DNA of 64,000 nt, taken from the NCBI RefSeq assembly GCF_002368335.1, contig NZ_AP018288.1:1044940-1108939 (forward strand). The letters run 5' to 3'. Made by a program: the position numbers and the translations under genes. Below, piece by piece: positions 35,274-45,700 of this stretch; position 1 is the first letter of the stretch, and each line of letters opens with the position of its first letter. Origin of the DNA: Nostoc sp. NIES-4103 (GTDB lineage: Bacteria; Cyanobacteriota; Cyanobacteriia; Cyanobacteriales; Nostocaceae). The notes beneath the pieces were generated by a model, which was not told the DNA's origin, did no database searches, and was given only the letters and a program-made list of their open reading frames with translations.

Positions 35274-36488
35274 TTACAGAAAACTAGCAGGGTTTACGGG
35301 TGAACCATGACGACGTACTTCAAAATGAAGGTGAGGCCCGGTGGATAAACCTGTGGAACCGACAGCAGCGATCGCTTGTCCTTGCTGTACTGTTTGCCCT
35401 TCGGATACATATAATTGGCTGCTATGACCGTACAGTGTGGTGATACCTTTGCCGTGGTCGATGATTACAGCTCTGCCATAACCACCATACCAGCCTGCAA
35501 AAATCACTGTTCCCGAATCGGCTGCGCGAATTGTACTACCATAGCTAGCAGCAAAATCCATACCTGAGTGAAAGCGGCGATAACCTAGAACTGGATGCAT
35601 CCGCCAACCAAAAGGACTGCTAGTAGGAGCATCGCTAGGATATGCAAACACCCCAGTTCCTTGAATGATAATGCTTGTACGGCTATTTGTTTTGGCTTGG
35701 GCTTCTTGTATTGCTTTGGCTTGTGCAATTTTCTGTTGAATTAAGGTTTCAAGATTTTTAGAATCTTGGTCTAGCTGGTTTTGCGCTGCTTCCAAGGCGA
35801 GGCGATCGCTATTTAAACGTTGAATCATTTCTGTCTGTGATTGCGCCTGAGCTTGATAATCAGCTTTTTGGGCTAATAATTGTTGACGAATCAAGGCAAT
35901 TTGATTTTTTTGCTGTTCTACATCAGTTTTCTGTTTATTAATCTGGTTTGCTTGTTGGTTGAGTTTTGTCAAAATTTGCTGGTCAGCTTCAAACACTAGC
36001 TTTAATTGATGACGACGGCTGATAAAGTCAGTGAGACTTTGGCTTTGCAGCAAAACAGCCCATCCCTGACGCGTTGGCGATCGCTGGAGATAACGCAATC
36101 GTGCTACTGTTGCAATTTGGCGTTCTTCATACAAACGTTCAGCCGCAGCTAAATCAGTTTCTAACTGTTGGAGACGTTGGGTAGCCAGTTGTAACCGCAA
36201 CTCGGTATCTTGAATGTAGCTGTTTGTAGTTTGTAAATTTTGGTTAATACCAGTTAAATGTTTTTGCGCCTCTTTTTGTAAATTAGTCAAGCGATCGCGC
36301 TGTTGAACCATATTCACACGCTCTTGATTAATTTGTTGCTGCTGCTGCCTTAGACTATCTATTGATCCTACGGTTTCTGCATCTACTCGTAGGGCTGTAA
36401 TTAACACTAAACTAAAGTATAAAATACAGCTAAATAGAATAAATACACAGTAGAAAACTTGTCTTTTGTTGAAAAATGACACTCTCAT
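35274..36488 (-). CDS. M23-family murein peptidase with coiled-coil (EnvC/NlpD-like)
   Basis: This 404-residue protein has an N-terminal hydrophobic segment (VFYCVFILFSCILYFSLVLIT), a signal peptide or anchor. A long coiled coil follows (about residues 50-270, Gln-rich). A C-terminal M23/LytM domain has HSGMDFAAS and GPHLHFEVRRHG, the HxxxD and HxH zinc ligands. It cleaves peptidoglycan cross-links or activates amidases during cell division. I use the ATG at 36488; an upstream in-frame TTG is less likely. It is monocistronic. All catalytic residues I can check are present. Confidence 0.92.
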   Translation of the reverse strand: MRVSFFNKRQVFYCVFILFSCILYFSLVLITALRVDAETVGSIDSLRQQQQQINQERVNMVQQRDRLTNLQKEAQKHLTGINQNLQTTNSYIQDTELRLQLATQRLQQLETDLAAAERLYEERQIATVARLRYLQRSPTRQGWAVLLQSQSLTDFISRRHQLKLVFEADQQILTKLNQQANQINKQKTDVEQQKNQIALIRQQLLAQKADYQAQAQSQTEMIQRLNSDRLALEAAQNQLDQDSKNLETLIQQKIAQAKAIQEAQAKTNSRTSIIIQGTGVFAYPSDAPTSSPFGWRMHPVLGYRRFHSGMDFAASYGSTIRAADSGTVIFAGWYGGYGRAVIIDHGKGITTLYGHSSQLYVSEGQTVQQGQAIAAVGSTGLSTGPHLHFEVRRHGSPVNPASFL

Positions 36489-36700
36489 AGCGTGAGCCGA
36501 ACCCAAGCAAAACTGCCAAACACTATGAGGATTATTCCCAAAATTTCTTGAGTCTAACGGTTTTTCATGATTTGGCAGTTAATATTTACCACCTAGGGAA
36601 GAAGACAAACGTTTATATACTTCGCACACAACAAAATAATCAAAATCTCTACGATCCTCCTGATCCAAGGCCATCTCCATAGGCGGTAGTCTTAAACCAG

Positions 36701-36745
36701 AAAATTACGAAAAATTACGAATTACGAATTATGAATTACGAATTA
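36701..36745. repeat. STRR run of attacga units
   Basis: aaaattacgaaaaattacgaattacgaattatgaattacg lies in the gap 36489-36847 between divergent genes. A similar word recurs near 49300 and 49405. No other element is evident in this gap. Confidence 0.7.
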
Positions 36746-36847
36746 GCTCAAAATCCTCCTTAATTAATAGGCAAGTCATACTTGTAACTGATGACAAACA
36801 GTACACAAAACTGGTCAAATAAAAATAATGTTGCCCATACTGGAGTA

Positions 36848-37954
36848 ATGACAGACCGCGTTTTAATTCTTGGAGGACGGGGACGGATTGGTAGTAGTGT
36901 TGCTTTAGATCTAGCCAGCCACACCCAAGCAAAAATTACCATCACAGGGCGCTCCCCAGAGACTGTCAAAGGTGTTAGCCTGCCTTTGGGTGAACGAGTG
37001 CAGTTTTTAGTATTAGACTTGGCAGAAGTTGATAAACTACGAGAGGCGATCGCAAACTCCGATGTAGTGATCCATTGTGCTGGCCCCTTTCACTACCGAG
37101 ATGCCAATGTTCTCAAAATCTGCATTGAACAAGGCGTTAACTATGTAGATGTCAGTGACCATCGTTCTTATACTAGCAAAGCTCTAAATTATCATGAACA
37201 AGCTGCTGCCGCTGGCGTCACAGCAATTATTAACACTGGTATTTTCCCTGGTGTTTCTAATAGTATGGTACGTCAGGGCGTTGAGCAATTCGATAAACCA
37301 GAAAAGATACATTTAAGTTATTTAGTATCTGGTTCTGGTGGTGCTGGTGTTACAGTCATGCGGACAACTTTTTTGGGGTTGCAGCATCAGTTTCAAGCTT
37401 GGATAGATGGAGAATGGCGCGTAGTCAAGCCTTATAGTGAAAGAGAAGTTATTGACTTTCCACCACCCTATGGACAAAGTGGAGTTTACTGGTTTGATAT
37501 GCCAGAAACCTTCACCTTACCTCATGCCTTTCCATCAGTGAAAACTGTAATTACTAAATTTGGTTCAGTTCCCGATTTTTATAATCACATGACTTGGATA
37601 ACTGCTCATGTATTTCCCAAATGGTTAATGCAAAAGCGCAGCACCATAGAATTTTTGTCTTATGTCAGTCATTTTATGACGGATGTGACTAATCAGTTCA
37701 CTGGGATTGGAGTGGCAGTTCGTTCGGAAATTACAGGTATAAAAAATGGTGAAACAGCCATTTTTTGTTCCAATTTAGTACATGAAAATACAGCCGTAAT
37801 TTCCGGACATGGTACTGGTAGTATTGCTCAATTATTGCTAGAAGGAAAACTCAAACATCCAGGAGTTACTCCTGTAGAAGAAGCATTACCAACAGATTTA
37901 TTTATTGAATCTATGCAAAGTCGAGGGATTAAAATTCAGCACGATTGGTTGTAG
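36848..37954 (+). CDS. Saccharopine-dehydrogenase-like oxidoreductase
   Basis: This 368-residue protein has an NAD(P)-binding Rossmann start, MTDRVLILGGRGRIGSSVAL. It also has DVVIHCAGPFHYRDANVLK and GVNYVDVSDHRSY, typical of the saccharopine dehydrogenase/trans-acting enoyl-reductase-like family. I prefer the ATG at 36848 because tggagta precedes it; an ATG 57 bp upstream lacks a binding site. The family spans lysine metabolism, polyamine synthesis and lipid reductases, and the substrate is not evident. The length and lack of a C-terminal lysine-specific region argue against true saccharopine dehydrogenase. The gene stands alone, divergent from the M23 peptidase. Confidence 0.85.
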   Translation: MTDRVLILGGRGRIGSSVALDLASHTQAKITITGRSPETVKGVSLPLGERVQFLVLDLAEVDKLREAIANSDVVIHCAGPFHYRDANVLKICIEQGVNYVDVSDHRSYTSKALNYHEQAAAAGVTAIINTGIFPGVSNSMVRQGVEQFDKPEKIHLSYLVSGSGGAGVTVMRTTFLGLQHQFQAWIDGEWRVVKPYSEREVIDFPPPYGQSGVYWFDMPETFTLPHAFPSVKTVITKFGSVPDFYNHMTWITAHVFPKWLMQKRSTIEFLSYVSHFMTDVTNQFTGIGVAVRSEITGIKNGETAIFCSNLVHENTAVISGHGTGSIAQLLLEGKLKHPGVTPVEEALPTDLFIESMQSRGIKIQHDWL

Positions 37955-38096
37955 TTAGTTGTCATTTGTCATTTGTCATTTGTCAGGCGGCAGGAGGCAA
38001 GAGGCAGGAGTAAGGAATTATTTCCCTGATCCCCCCATCCCCCTCATCTCCCTCATCCCCCCATCTCCCCATCTCCCCATCTCCCCTACTCCCCTG
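37955..38096. repeat. STRR block: gtcattt, then ggcaggag, then catctcccc units
   Basis: Three kinds of short tandem repeat follow each other between convergent genes and run into the stop codon of the antiporter gene at 38086. Confidence 0.75.
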
Positions 38097-39387
38097 GTTC
38101 ATCAATTGTCGCGCGAGGAGTAGTTTTTCTTTGTTTGCTAATCTTGTTTTCATACCAATCCATTAATGGAGTGGCACTAATTCCATGTACAATCACAGAA
38201 ACTACAATTGTCGTGTAAGTTATCCAAGCAATTTTTTCAGCCGTTTCCCCTTCTAATCCTTTACCAAGGGCATAGGCAAGATAATATAAAGAACCAACAC
38301 CACGAATACCAAACCATCCCAATAACAAGCGAGTTCGTGGATCTAGCCTTCGGTGATAAGAATTCTCTGAATGTTGACCGATGGTGCTAATCCATACTCC
38401 CACAGGTCGGATGACTAAAAGTAACAAAATTATTACTAACAAAGACTGAGTAGCATAGGTCAGCATCGGCTTTACTAATAATATCGACCCCAATAGCAAA
38501 ATTGTCCCGACTTCTAAAAGCTTTTCAAGTCGCTCAATAAATTCTAATTGTGCTAGTGGCTTTTCTGGATTTTTGTAACTGCGTTGAACTACTAACCCAG
38601 CAATAAATACTGCCAGAAATCCATAGCCATTGACAAATTCTGTTAAAGAATATGTTAATAAAATTGTGCCGACGGCAACAAAGTCTTCCATTAATTCATC
38701 GGCAGAACGGCGTTTTTGAACTTTTTGATCAATCCAAACTATTGCTTTTGCAACAATAAATCCCATCACAATCCCAGCTGCGATCGCCCAAATTAAATCA
38801 ACTCTAATCCAATCTTTGAACCAGTTACTCCATTGATCATCTTTTAACGCATAAAGACCAAAATAAACGAAGGGAAAAGCTAAGGCATCATTTAACCCAC
38901 CTTCAGAAGTTAAACCAAAGCGTAACTCGTCTCTGTCTTTAGTATCTGTCAGTTGTACTTCTGAGGCTAATACTGGATCAGTTGGTGCAAGGATTGCTCC
39001 TAACAAAATAGCCTCTCCCCAATTCATACCTAAAAATAGTTTACCTATAACAGCTAAAGCAAAAATTGAAATTGGCATTAACAATGCAATTAACCGCGCT
39101 GTAATCTGCCAAAGCCCTAACCTGAGTGGAAGAATAATTTTTAATCCGCAGCTAAACACTGAAATTATTACCACCAATTCTGTGAGTCTCTCTAAGAATT
39201 CAGCATTGAATACTTGATCGCGGCGTAATTGAATGATTCCTATTCCATATGGGCCTAGTAAAATGCCAACCACAAGGTAGATTAAAGCAAAAGAAAGAGG
39301 TAAGCGAGTAATCCAGCCTGAGCCTAATGTGACGACTAGTAAGAGTAGTCCAATCACAAACAAGTCAAGGATATATACGTCTACCAT
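38086..39387 (-). CDS. Cation:proton antiporter (CPA1/NhaP type)
   Basis: This 433-residue membrane protein has about 12 hydrophobic segments. CPA-type marks are the GPYGIGII segment, VVIISVFSCGLKI in the helix preceding the core, and ILLGAILAPTDPVLASEV with the conserved TDP motif near residue 135. FGLTSEGGLNDALAFPFVY, with the GLNDA motif, lies near residue 155. It exchanges sodium or potassium for protons across the cytoplasmic or thylakoid membrane. It has no C-terminal regulatory domain. The final residues (EPGE) and the stop codon fall in an STRR repeat. It converges on the gene at 36848 and is divergent from the hybrid kinase. Confidence 0.92.
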   Translation of the reverse strand: MVDVYILDLFVIGLLLLVVTLGSGWITRLPLSFALIYLVVGILLGPYGIGIIQLRRDQVFNAEFLERLTELVVIISVFSCGLKIILPLRLGLWQITARLIALLMPISIFALAVIGKLFLGMNWGEAILLGAILAPTDPVLASEVQLTDTKDRDELRFGLTSEGGLNDALAFPFVYFGLYALKDDQWSNWFKDWIRVDLIWAIAAGIVMGFIVAKAIVWIDQKVQKRRSADELMEDFVAVGTILLTYSLTEFVNGYGFLAVFIAGLVVQRSYKNPEKPLAQLEFIERLEKLLEVGTILLLGSILLVKPMLTYATQSLLVIILLLLVIRPVGVWISTIGQHSENSYHRRLDPRTRLLLGWFGIRGVGSLYYLAYALGKGLEGETAEKIAWITYTTIVVSVIVHGISATPLMDWYENKISKQRKTTPRATIDEPGE

Positions 39388-39540
39388 AAAAATTACTTTA
39401 AAATAATAAACATTGCTTTGTCAGTTTAGTTGCAGTAGGTTTTTTGGTTAAATTACCTGAAGGTAGATTTTCGGAATAAATCACGTTCATTTATACCTCT
39501 ATTTACTTAGCAGCTATAATCGTGTTGACTGATGACTGTA

Positions 39541-39690
39541 CCAGGAGTCAGCACCATGGTATTAGCGCAGCGATATTCGACGTAGGAGCGTCAGCAGTAT
39601 GAGAAAAGGGGTTCCACCCACTTGCTCCACTTGCTCCCCAAGTGGCGTGCAAGACGGAAGCTACCTCACCGCAGTGGCTCACCATAAGGA
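39541..39690. repeat. GC-rich repeat block upstream of the hybrid kinase
   Basis: In the 386-bp gap 39388-39773, words such as cacttgctccacttgctcc and caagtggcgtgcaag recur or invert. The word cacgccacttg reappears inside the kinase gene near 40684. No promoter could be defined. Confidence 0.55.
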
Positions 39691-39773
39691 ACTGATGTTT
39701 TCAGATTTTATGTTTATTAATTGTGTTATTTTTTAGTAAAGATCTAGATTTTTATAAAAAATTTATATCAGTT

Positions 39774-42700
39774 ATGAGAAAGGATACGCAAAAAATCAAA
39801 ATTAACTTAGTAGTTAATAGTTTAAAAGATTTACAATTATTATCTAATATTCTCCAAGAAGAAGGTTATCAAGTAGAAGGATTTATTTTTGGGCAAGTGG
39901 CAATCAATACAGTATTTAAAATGCTGCCCAATTTAATTTTAATTGACGCAACTATGCCTGATATGGATCAGCATAAAGTTTATCAAGATTTGCAAGCTCA
40001 TCATGAAACTCATGATATTCCTATAATTTTTCTCGGCGCTAGCAACCAATTACCTACTAAAAAAAATAATTTTGCTCAACTAAGTGCAGTAGACTATATT
40101 ACTAAACCATTGTGCCGTGAAGAAGTTGTAGTAAGGGTAAAAAATCAACTCACTATTCAAAAGTTACAAAAAAAAATTAATAAGCTAAAAAAGCAAAATA
40201 AGCAACTGCTTGGTGATATCAAAGAATATCAAAAGTTGATAGCCGAATTCAAACAAAGGAATCAGCAATTAGAATCGATTATTAATACAACAAAAATAGG
40301 AATTTGCTTGACTGATGAAAAAGGGTATTTTGTAGAAGTCAATCCAGCATACTGTCAAATATATGGTTTGACTCGTGAAGAAATCATTGGTCAAAAGTTT
40401 ACGCTGCATTGTTCCAATTTAACAGTTGTAGAAAAAGCCAAGTTAATTCAGCAATATCAAGATTTTATTAACAATAAATCTTACACTGAAAGTCAGGAAT
40501 TGTGGATTACACGCCAAGATGGTTTTCAGTTAAATGTAGAAATGACACAGGGAGTTTGTCAACAAAATGACGGTAAGACTTTTGTTATCACTACCCTGAT
40601 CAATATGAGCGATATCTGGCAAAAATTGACTTTGCGTCTACGCCAACAAACAGAAGATGCAGAAGTTATCAATGAGGCCAGTTGCACGCCACTTGCTACC
40701 CCGCGGTCAGCCGCGCAAAGCGCGTCTACAACCGGAAAAACCTCAACAACGCAGTGGTTCCCCCAAGCGGCGCGGAAAGCAACCTCGACCACCCACAACG
40801 GGATGGAGTTTGCCGCTACTTGCAATAAACTTGATCTGCTAAAGCAAAAAAAACAAGCGTGTGACAAATTAGACAGCCAAAATCTGCAACTGCAAGAACA
40901 AAACCCCGATCGCCTGTTAGTAGAAGCTGCATTAAAAGCCAGTGAAAGCAAATATCGCCAGTTAGTTGAGGCATCCCAAGACATCATTTGGTCAGTAGAT
41001 ATATCTGGGCAAATTACCTTTGTTAACCCTGCTGTCAAAAGAGTTTATGACTATGAACCTGAAGAAATTATTGGGCGTTCTTGGGTTGATTTTGTCTCAC
41101 CCGATCAGATTGCTAACAATCAACAAATATTTGCACATCTTCTCAATGGCGAACCGATTTTCCAGCATGAGATTACCTGCATAGCTAAAAATGGTGACTG
41201 CTATTATCTGATGGTAAATGCGATCGCCTTAAAAAATGAACAAGGCTTGGTTGTAGAAGTGACAGGCACAGCTAGCAATATCACGGAATACAAACGAGTG
41301 CAACAAGCCCTGCAAGAAAAAACTATTAAACTCCGCAACCATAACCTAGTATTAACAGAACTAGCAAAAAATCAGCTACTATACCAAGGCGATTTAAAAG
41401 CAGCTTTCAGGGAAATCACAGAAGCAGGCGCTAAAAATATAGCAGTAGAACGAGTTAGTATTTGGCTATATGACGACACAGCAAGCCATATCCAGTGTCT
41501 TAACTTATTTGAACAAAGTCGCAATCAACACAGCGCTGAATTGACTTTATCAGTAGTAGACTATCCAGCTTATTTTCAAGCTATGCAGCAAAACCAACAA
41601 ATTGTTGCAGATGATGCCTACACCGACCCCAGAACCCAAGAATTGGCCGAGTTTTACTTGATTCCATTCAAGATCACTTCTACACTCAATACACCGATCA
41701 GGTTTGCGGGTAACACCGTAGGAGTTTTATGTTTGGAGGCAGTGGAAGTTATTCATTCTTGGACACTGGAAGACCAAAATTTTGCTCGTTCTTTAGGGAA
41801 TTTGGTATCATTAGCCCTAGAAGCACAGAAACGCCAACGTGCAGAAGCTGCTCATCGGGCATATGAAAAGAAATTAACATCAGCCTTTAGAGCATCTCCT
41901 GACCCCATCGCCCTGTCTACCTTCCCAGAAACTCGTTATACCGAAGTTAACGACAGTTTTTGTAGGCTTTTTGGTTATTCTCCTTCTCAAGTCATCGGTC
42001 GCACCAACAAAGAATTAAATATTTGGGTGAATCCACAAGAATGTACCTTCTTGACTCACATTCTCCAACAGACAAAAGCCATTCGCAACCATGAAGTTGA
42101 TTTCCGCACTGCCAATGGTGAAGTAAAGACAACCCTGTTTAGTGCAGAATTAATCGAGATTGACGGGCAACAGTACATACTGGGCACAGCTAAAGATATT
42201 ACCGATCGCAAGCTGGCAGAAAATGAAAGCCGTTTATTACTATTAACATCTCAAGCCATCACTCGCGCCGTTGATGTCAAAAGTGCCTTAAAACTGGTTC
42301 TTCGCTTAATTTGTAACACCATCAACTGGGATTTTGGCGAAGCATGGATACCAACAGAAGATAACTCGATTTTAGAACATAGCTTAGTGTGGTATGCAGA
42401 GTCAAGCGACTTAGAAGAATTCGGTCGCCAAAGCCAAAGTGTGAAATTTCCTCCAGGCGCGGGACTGCCAGGACGAGTCTGGTATAACCGGGAACCAGAA
42501 TGGATAGAAAATGTTTCACAAGTGAGAGAGCCAATTTTTTGGCGATCGCCACAGGCGGCTAAAGTGGGATTAAAAGCTGGTTTTGGCGTGCCAATTCTGG
42601 CTGGCAAGGAAGTCTTGGCAGTTTTAGTATTTTTTAAACGCAGTTCACTACCAGTAGATAAGCGTTTAGTGTTGTTAGTACGTGCAGTTGCTGCCCAGTT

Positions 42701-45700
42701 AGGCGGGCTAATTGAGCGCAAACATGTAGAAGCCGCCCACAGACTCAGCGAAGAACGTTTGCACCTTGCTTTGGAAGCTAGCGATTTAGGGTTGTGGGAT
42801 TGGAATTTCAGCAGTGGCAAAATCTATCGTGATTGGCGGTGGAAAAAGATGCTGGGATACAAAGACGACGAAATTCCAGATCATGAGTTAGCCATGGCAG
42901 AACTGATACATCCAGAAGACCGGGCCACAGTCAACTGTGCCTTAAACGCCCATATCCAAGGCACTACTTTGGTTTATGAAGTTGAATTTCGGATGCGTTG
43001 TTCCTCTGGTGAGTGGAAATGGATTCAGTCTCGTGGTCAGATATTTGAGCGTGACGAGAAAGGTATCCCTTTGCGAATGACAGGTACCCACAAAGATATC
43101 ACAGAGCGCAAAACCCTAGAAAGAGAACTGGCTTTAAGGCAAGCCCGCCTCAATGCCTTTTTCAGCAGTGCCCCTGTGGGTTTAAATATTGTCGATAATC
43201 AACTGCGCTTTGTGCAAATCAACGAACTGCTGGCAGATATTCATGGAAAATCTCAAAAAGATCATATTGGCAAAACACTCCGTGAGATTGTTCCCCAGAT
43301 GGCATCTAGTGTGACTCCGTTCTATCAACAAGTACTGTTGACTGGTCAACCGATTCTCAACCTAGAGTTAAGTATCCCATCACCCAAGCAACTGCATAAT
43401 ATCCGCCACTTCCTCACTTCTTATTTTCCCATTCCAGGTGAGGACGATCGCCCCTCTGGTGTTGGCACCGTCATGGTAGAAATTAGTGATCGCAAACTTG
43501 CAGAACTAGCTTTACAAGAAAGCCAGCGACGGTATCAAACATTAGCTGAAGCCTCACCAGTTTGTATATTCCACGCCGATGTTGAAGGCAACGCCTTATA
43601 TTTAAATCAACGCTGGAGCGAGATTACAGGACTTAGTTACCGAGATTCTTTAGGCAAAGGTTGGACAAGAGCTATACATCCAGACGATCGCGATCGCGTC
43701 ATTAGTATATGGCAAAAAGCAATAACATCAAAAACAGTACCAACTCAGTCTGAACATCGCTACTTGCGTCCTGATGGTAAAGTCGTTTGGGTAATTGCTC
43801 AAGCTTTACCAGATATTGACGAAAATGGGGAAATTCAAAGTTATATCGGTACAATTACAGATATTACCGAAAGGAAAATAGCAGAAGAAGCCCTGCGCGA
43901 AAGTGCAGAACGGGAAAGAGCGATCGCCCAAGTAATTCAACGAATGAGGCAGACACTGGATTTAGAGACGATATTTGCAGCCACAACCCAAGAATTGCGG
44001 CAAGTCCTCAACTGCGATCGCGTCATTGTCTATCGTTTTAATCCCCACTGGGATGGTGAATTTGTTTCGGAGTCAGTGGCAGAAGGCTGGATTTCTATGA
44101 TAGAAGAACACAAAAATCACCCCCATCTGATGGAAGATGCATTCCGAGATGACCGTTGCTTGGTGAGCATATTAAATAATGGAGATGATCAACAGCAAAA
44201 TAGTAATACAAAAACAACCCAAGGCATAAGTTTCCGCTGTGTGCCAGATATTTACAAAGCTGGGTTTGATTCTCGTTACATCAACCTTTTGGAAAGGTTT
44301 CAAGCAAAAGCCTACATCACTGTTCCCATCTTATGTGGTGATCAACTTTGGGGATTATTGGCGACTTATCAAAATTCTGTACCACGCCAATGGAAAACAG
44401 GAGAAATTAATATCGTAGTGCAAATTGGCAATCAGTTGGGGGTTGCTTTACAGCAGGCTCAATTATTAGCACAAACTCAAAGACAATCACAAGCATTGCA
44501 GGAAGCTGTGATAGCTGCTGATGCTGCCAACCGTGCCAAAAGCGAATTTCTTGCCAACATGAGTCACGAATTGCGTACCCCACTCAACGCCATTTTGGGC
44601 TTCACCCAAGTCATGAGTCATGACAAGTCTTTATCTAGTGAACATCAACAAAACCTCGCAATTATCAATCGTGCTGGTGAACATCTACTCAACTTAATCA
44701 ACGACATTCTGGAAATGTCGAAAATCGAAGCAGGTAGAACCACATTGAATGTGATCAGTTTTGACTTGATTCACCTGTTGCAAAGCCTGCAAGAAATGTT
44801 GCATTTCCGTGCTGCTTCTAAGAAGCTAGAACTCATCTTTGAATATAGTCCTGATATACCGCAATATGTGCAAACTGACGAAAGCAGACTACGCCAAGTC
44901 TTGCTTAACCTCTTGGGAAATGCCATCAAATTTACTGTTACTGGTAGTGTAACCCTACGCGTGAGGCTGGGGACTAGGGACTGGGGAACTTGGGGCCCCC
45001 ACGACCGGAGGGAGTGGGGATTAGCGGCAATGGCAACTGGGAACAAGCAAAATAACCAATCCCCATTGCCCCTTATCCCCAGAGGGGGCCCCGAGTTCCC
45101 CAATCCCCATTGCCCCTTATCCCCAGAGGGGGCCCCGAGTTCCCCAATCCCCATTGCCCCTTATCCCCAGAGGGGGCCCCGAGTTCCCCAATCCCCATTG
45201 CCCCTTATCCCCAGAGGGGGCCCCGAGTTCCCCAATACCCAATCCCTAATCTTTGAGGTACAAGATACTGGTCCTGGTATTTCTCCACAAGAAATTGACC
45301 TGCTTTTTGAAGCTTTTGGGCAGACTGAAAGCGGCAGAAAATCTCAACATGGAACAGGATTAGGCTTAGCAATTAGCCGCAAATACGTGCAACTGATGGG
45401 CGGAGATATTACCGTCAGCAGCAAGCTGGGTATAGGTAGTACATTTAGCTTTGATATTCAGATTGGTGTAGCAAGAGCCAACGAAATTCAAATACACCAA
45501 ACTCAACACCAAGTTATTGGTTTAGCACCACAGCAACAAGAATACCGAATACTGGTAGTTGATGATGTTACAGACAATCGTATTGTACTAGTTAAACTAC
45601 TAGAAATTATTGGCTTTGCCGTGCGGGAGGCTGGAAATGGCATTGAAGCGATCGCTCAATCCTTAGAATGGCAACCACACCTGATTTTTATGGATATGCG

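Noticed and set aside
40559..41038. Minus-strand ORF of 159 residues inside the hybrid kinase gene
   Set aside because: It is antisense to PAS-domain coding sequence and to the GC-rich insertion; a shadow.
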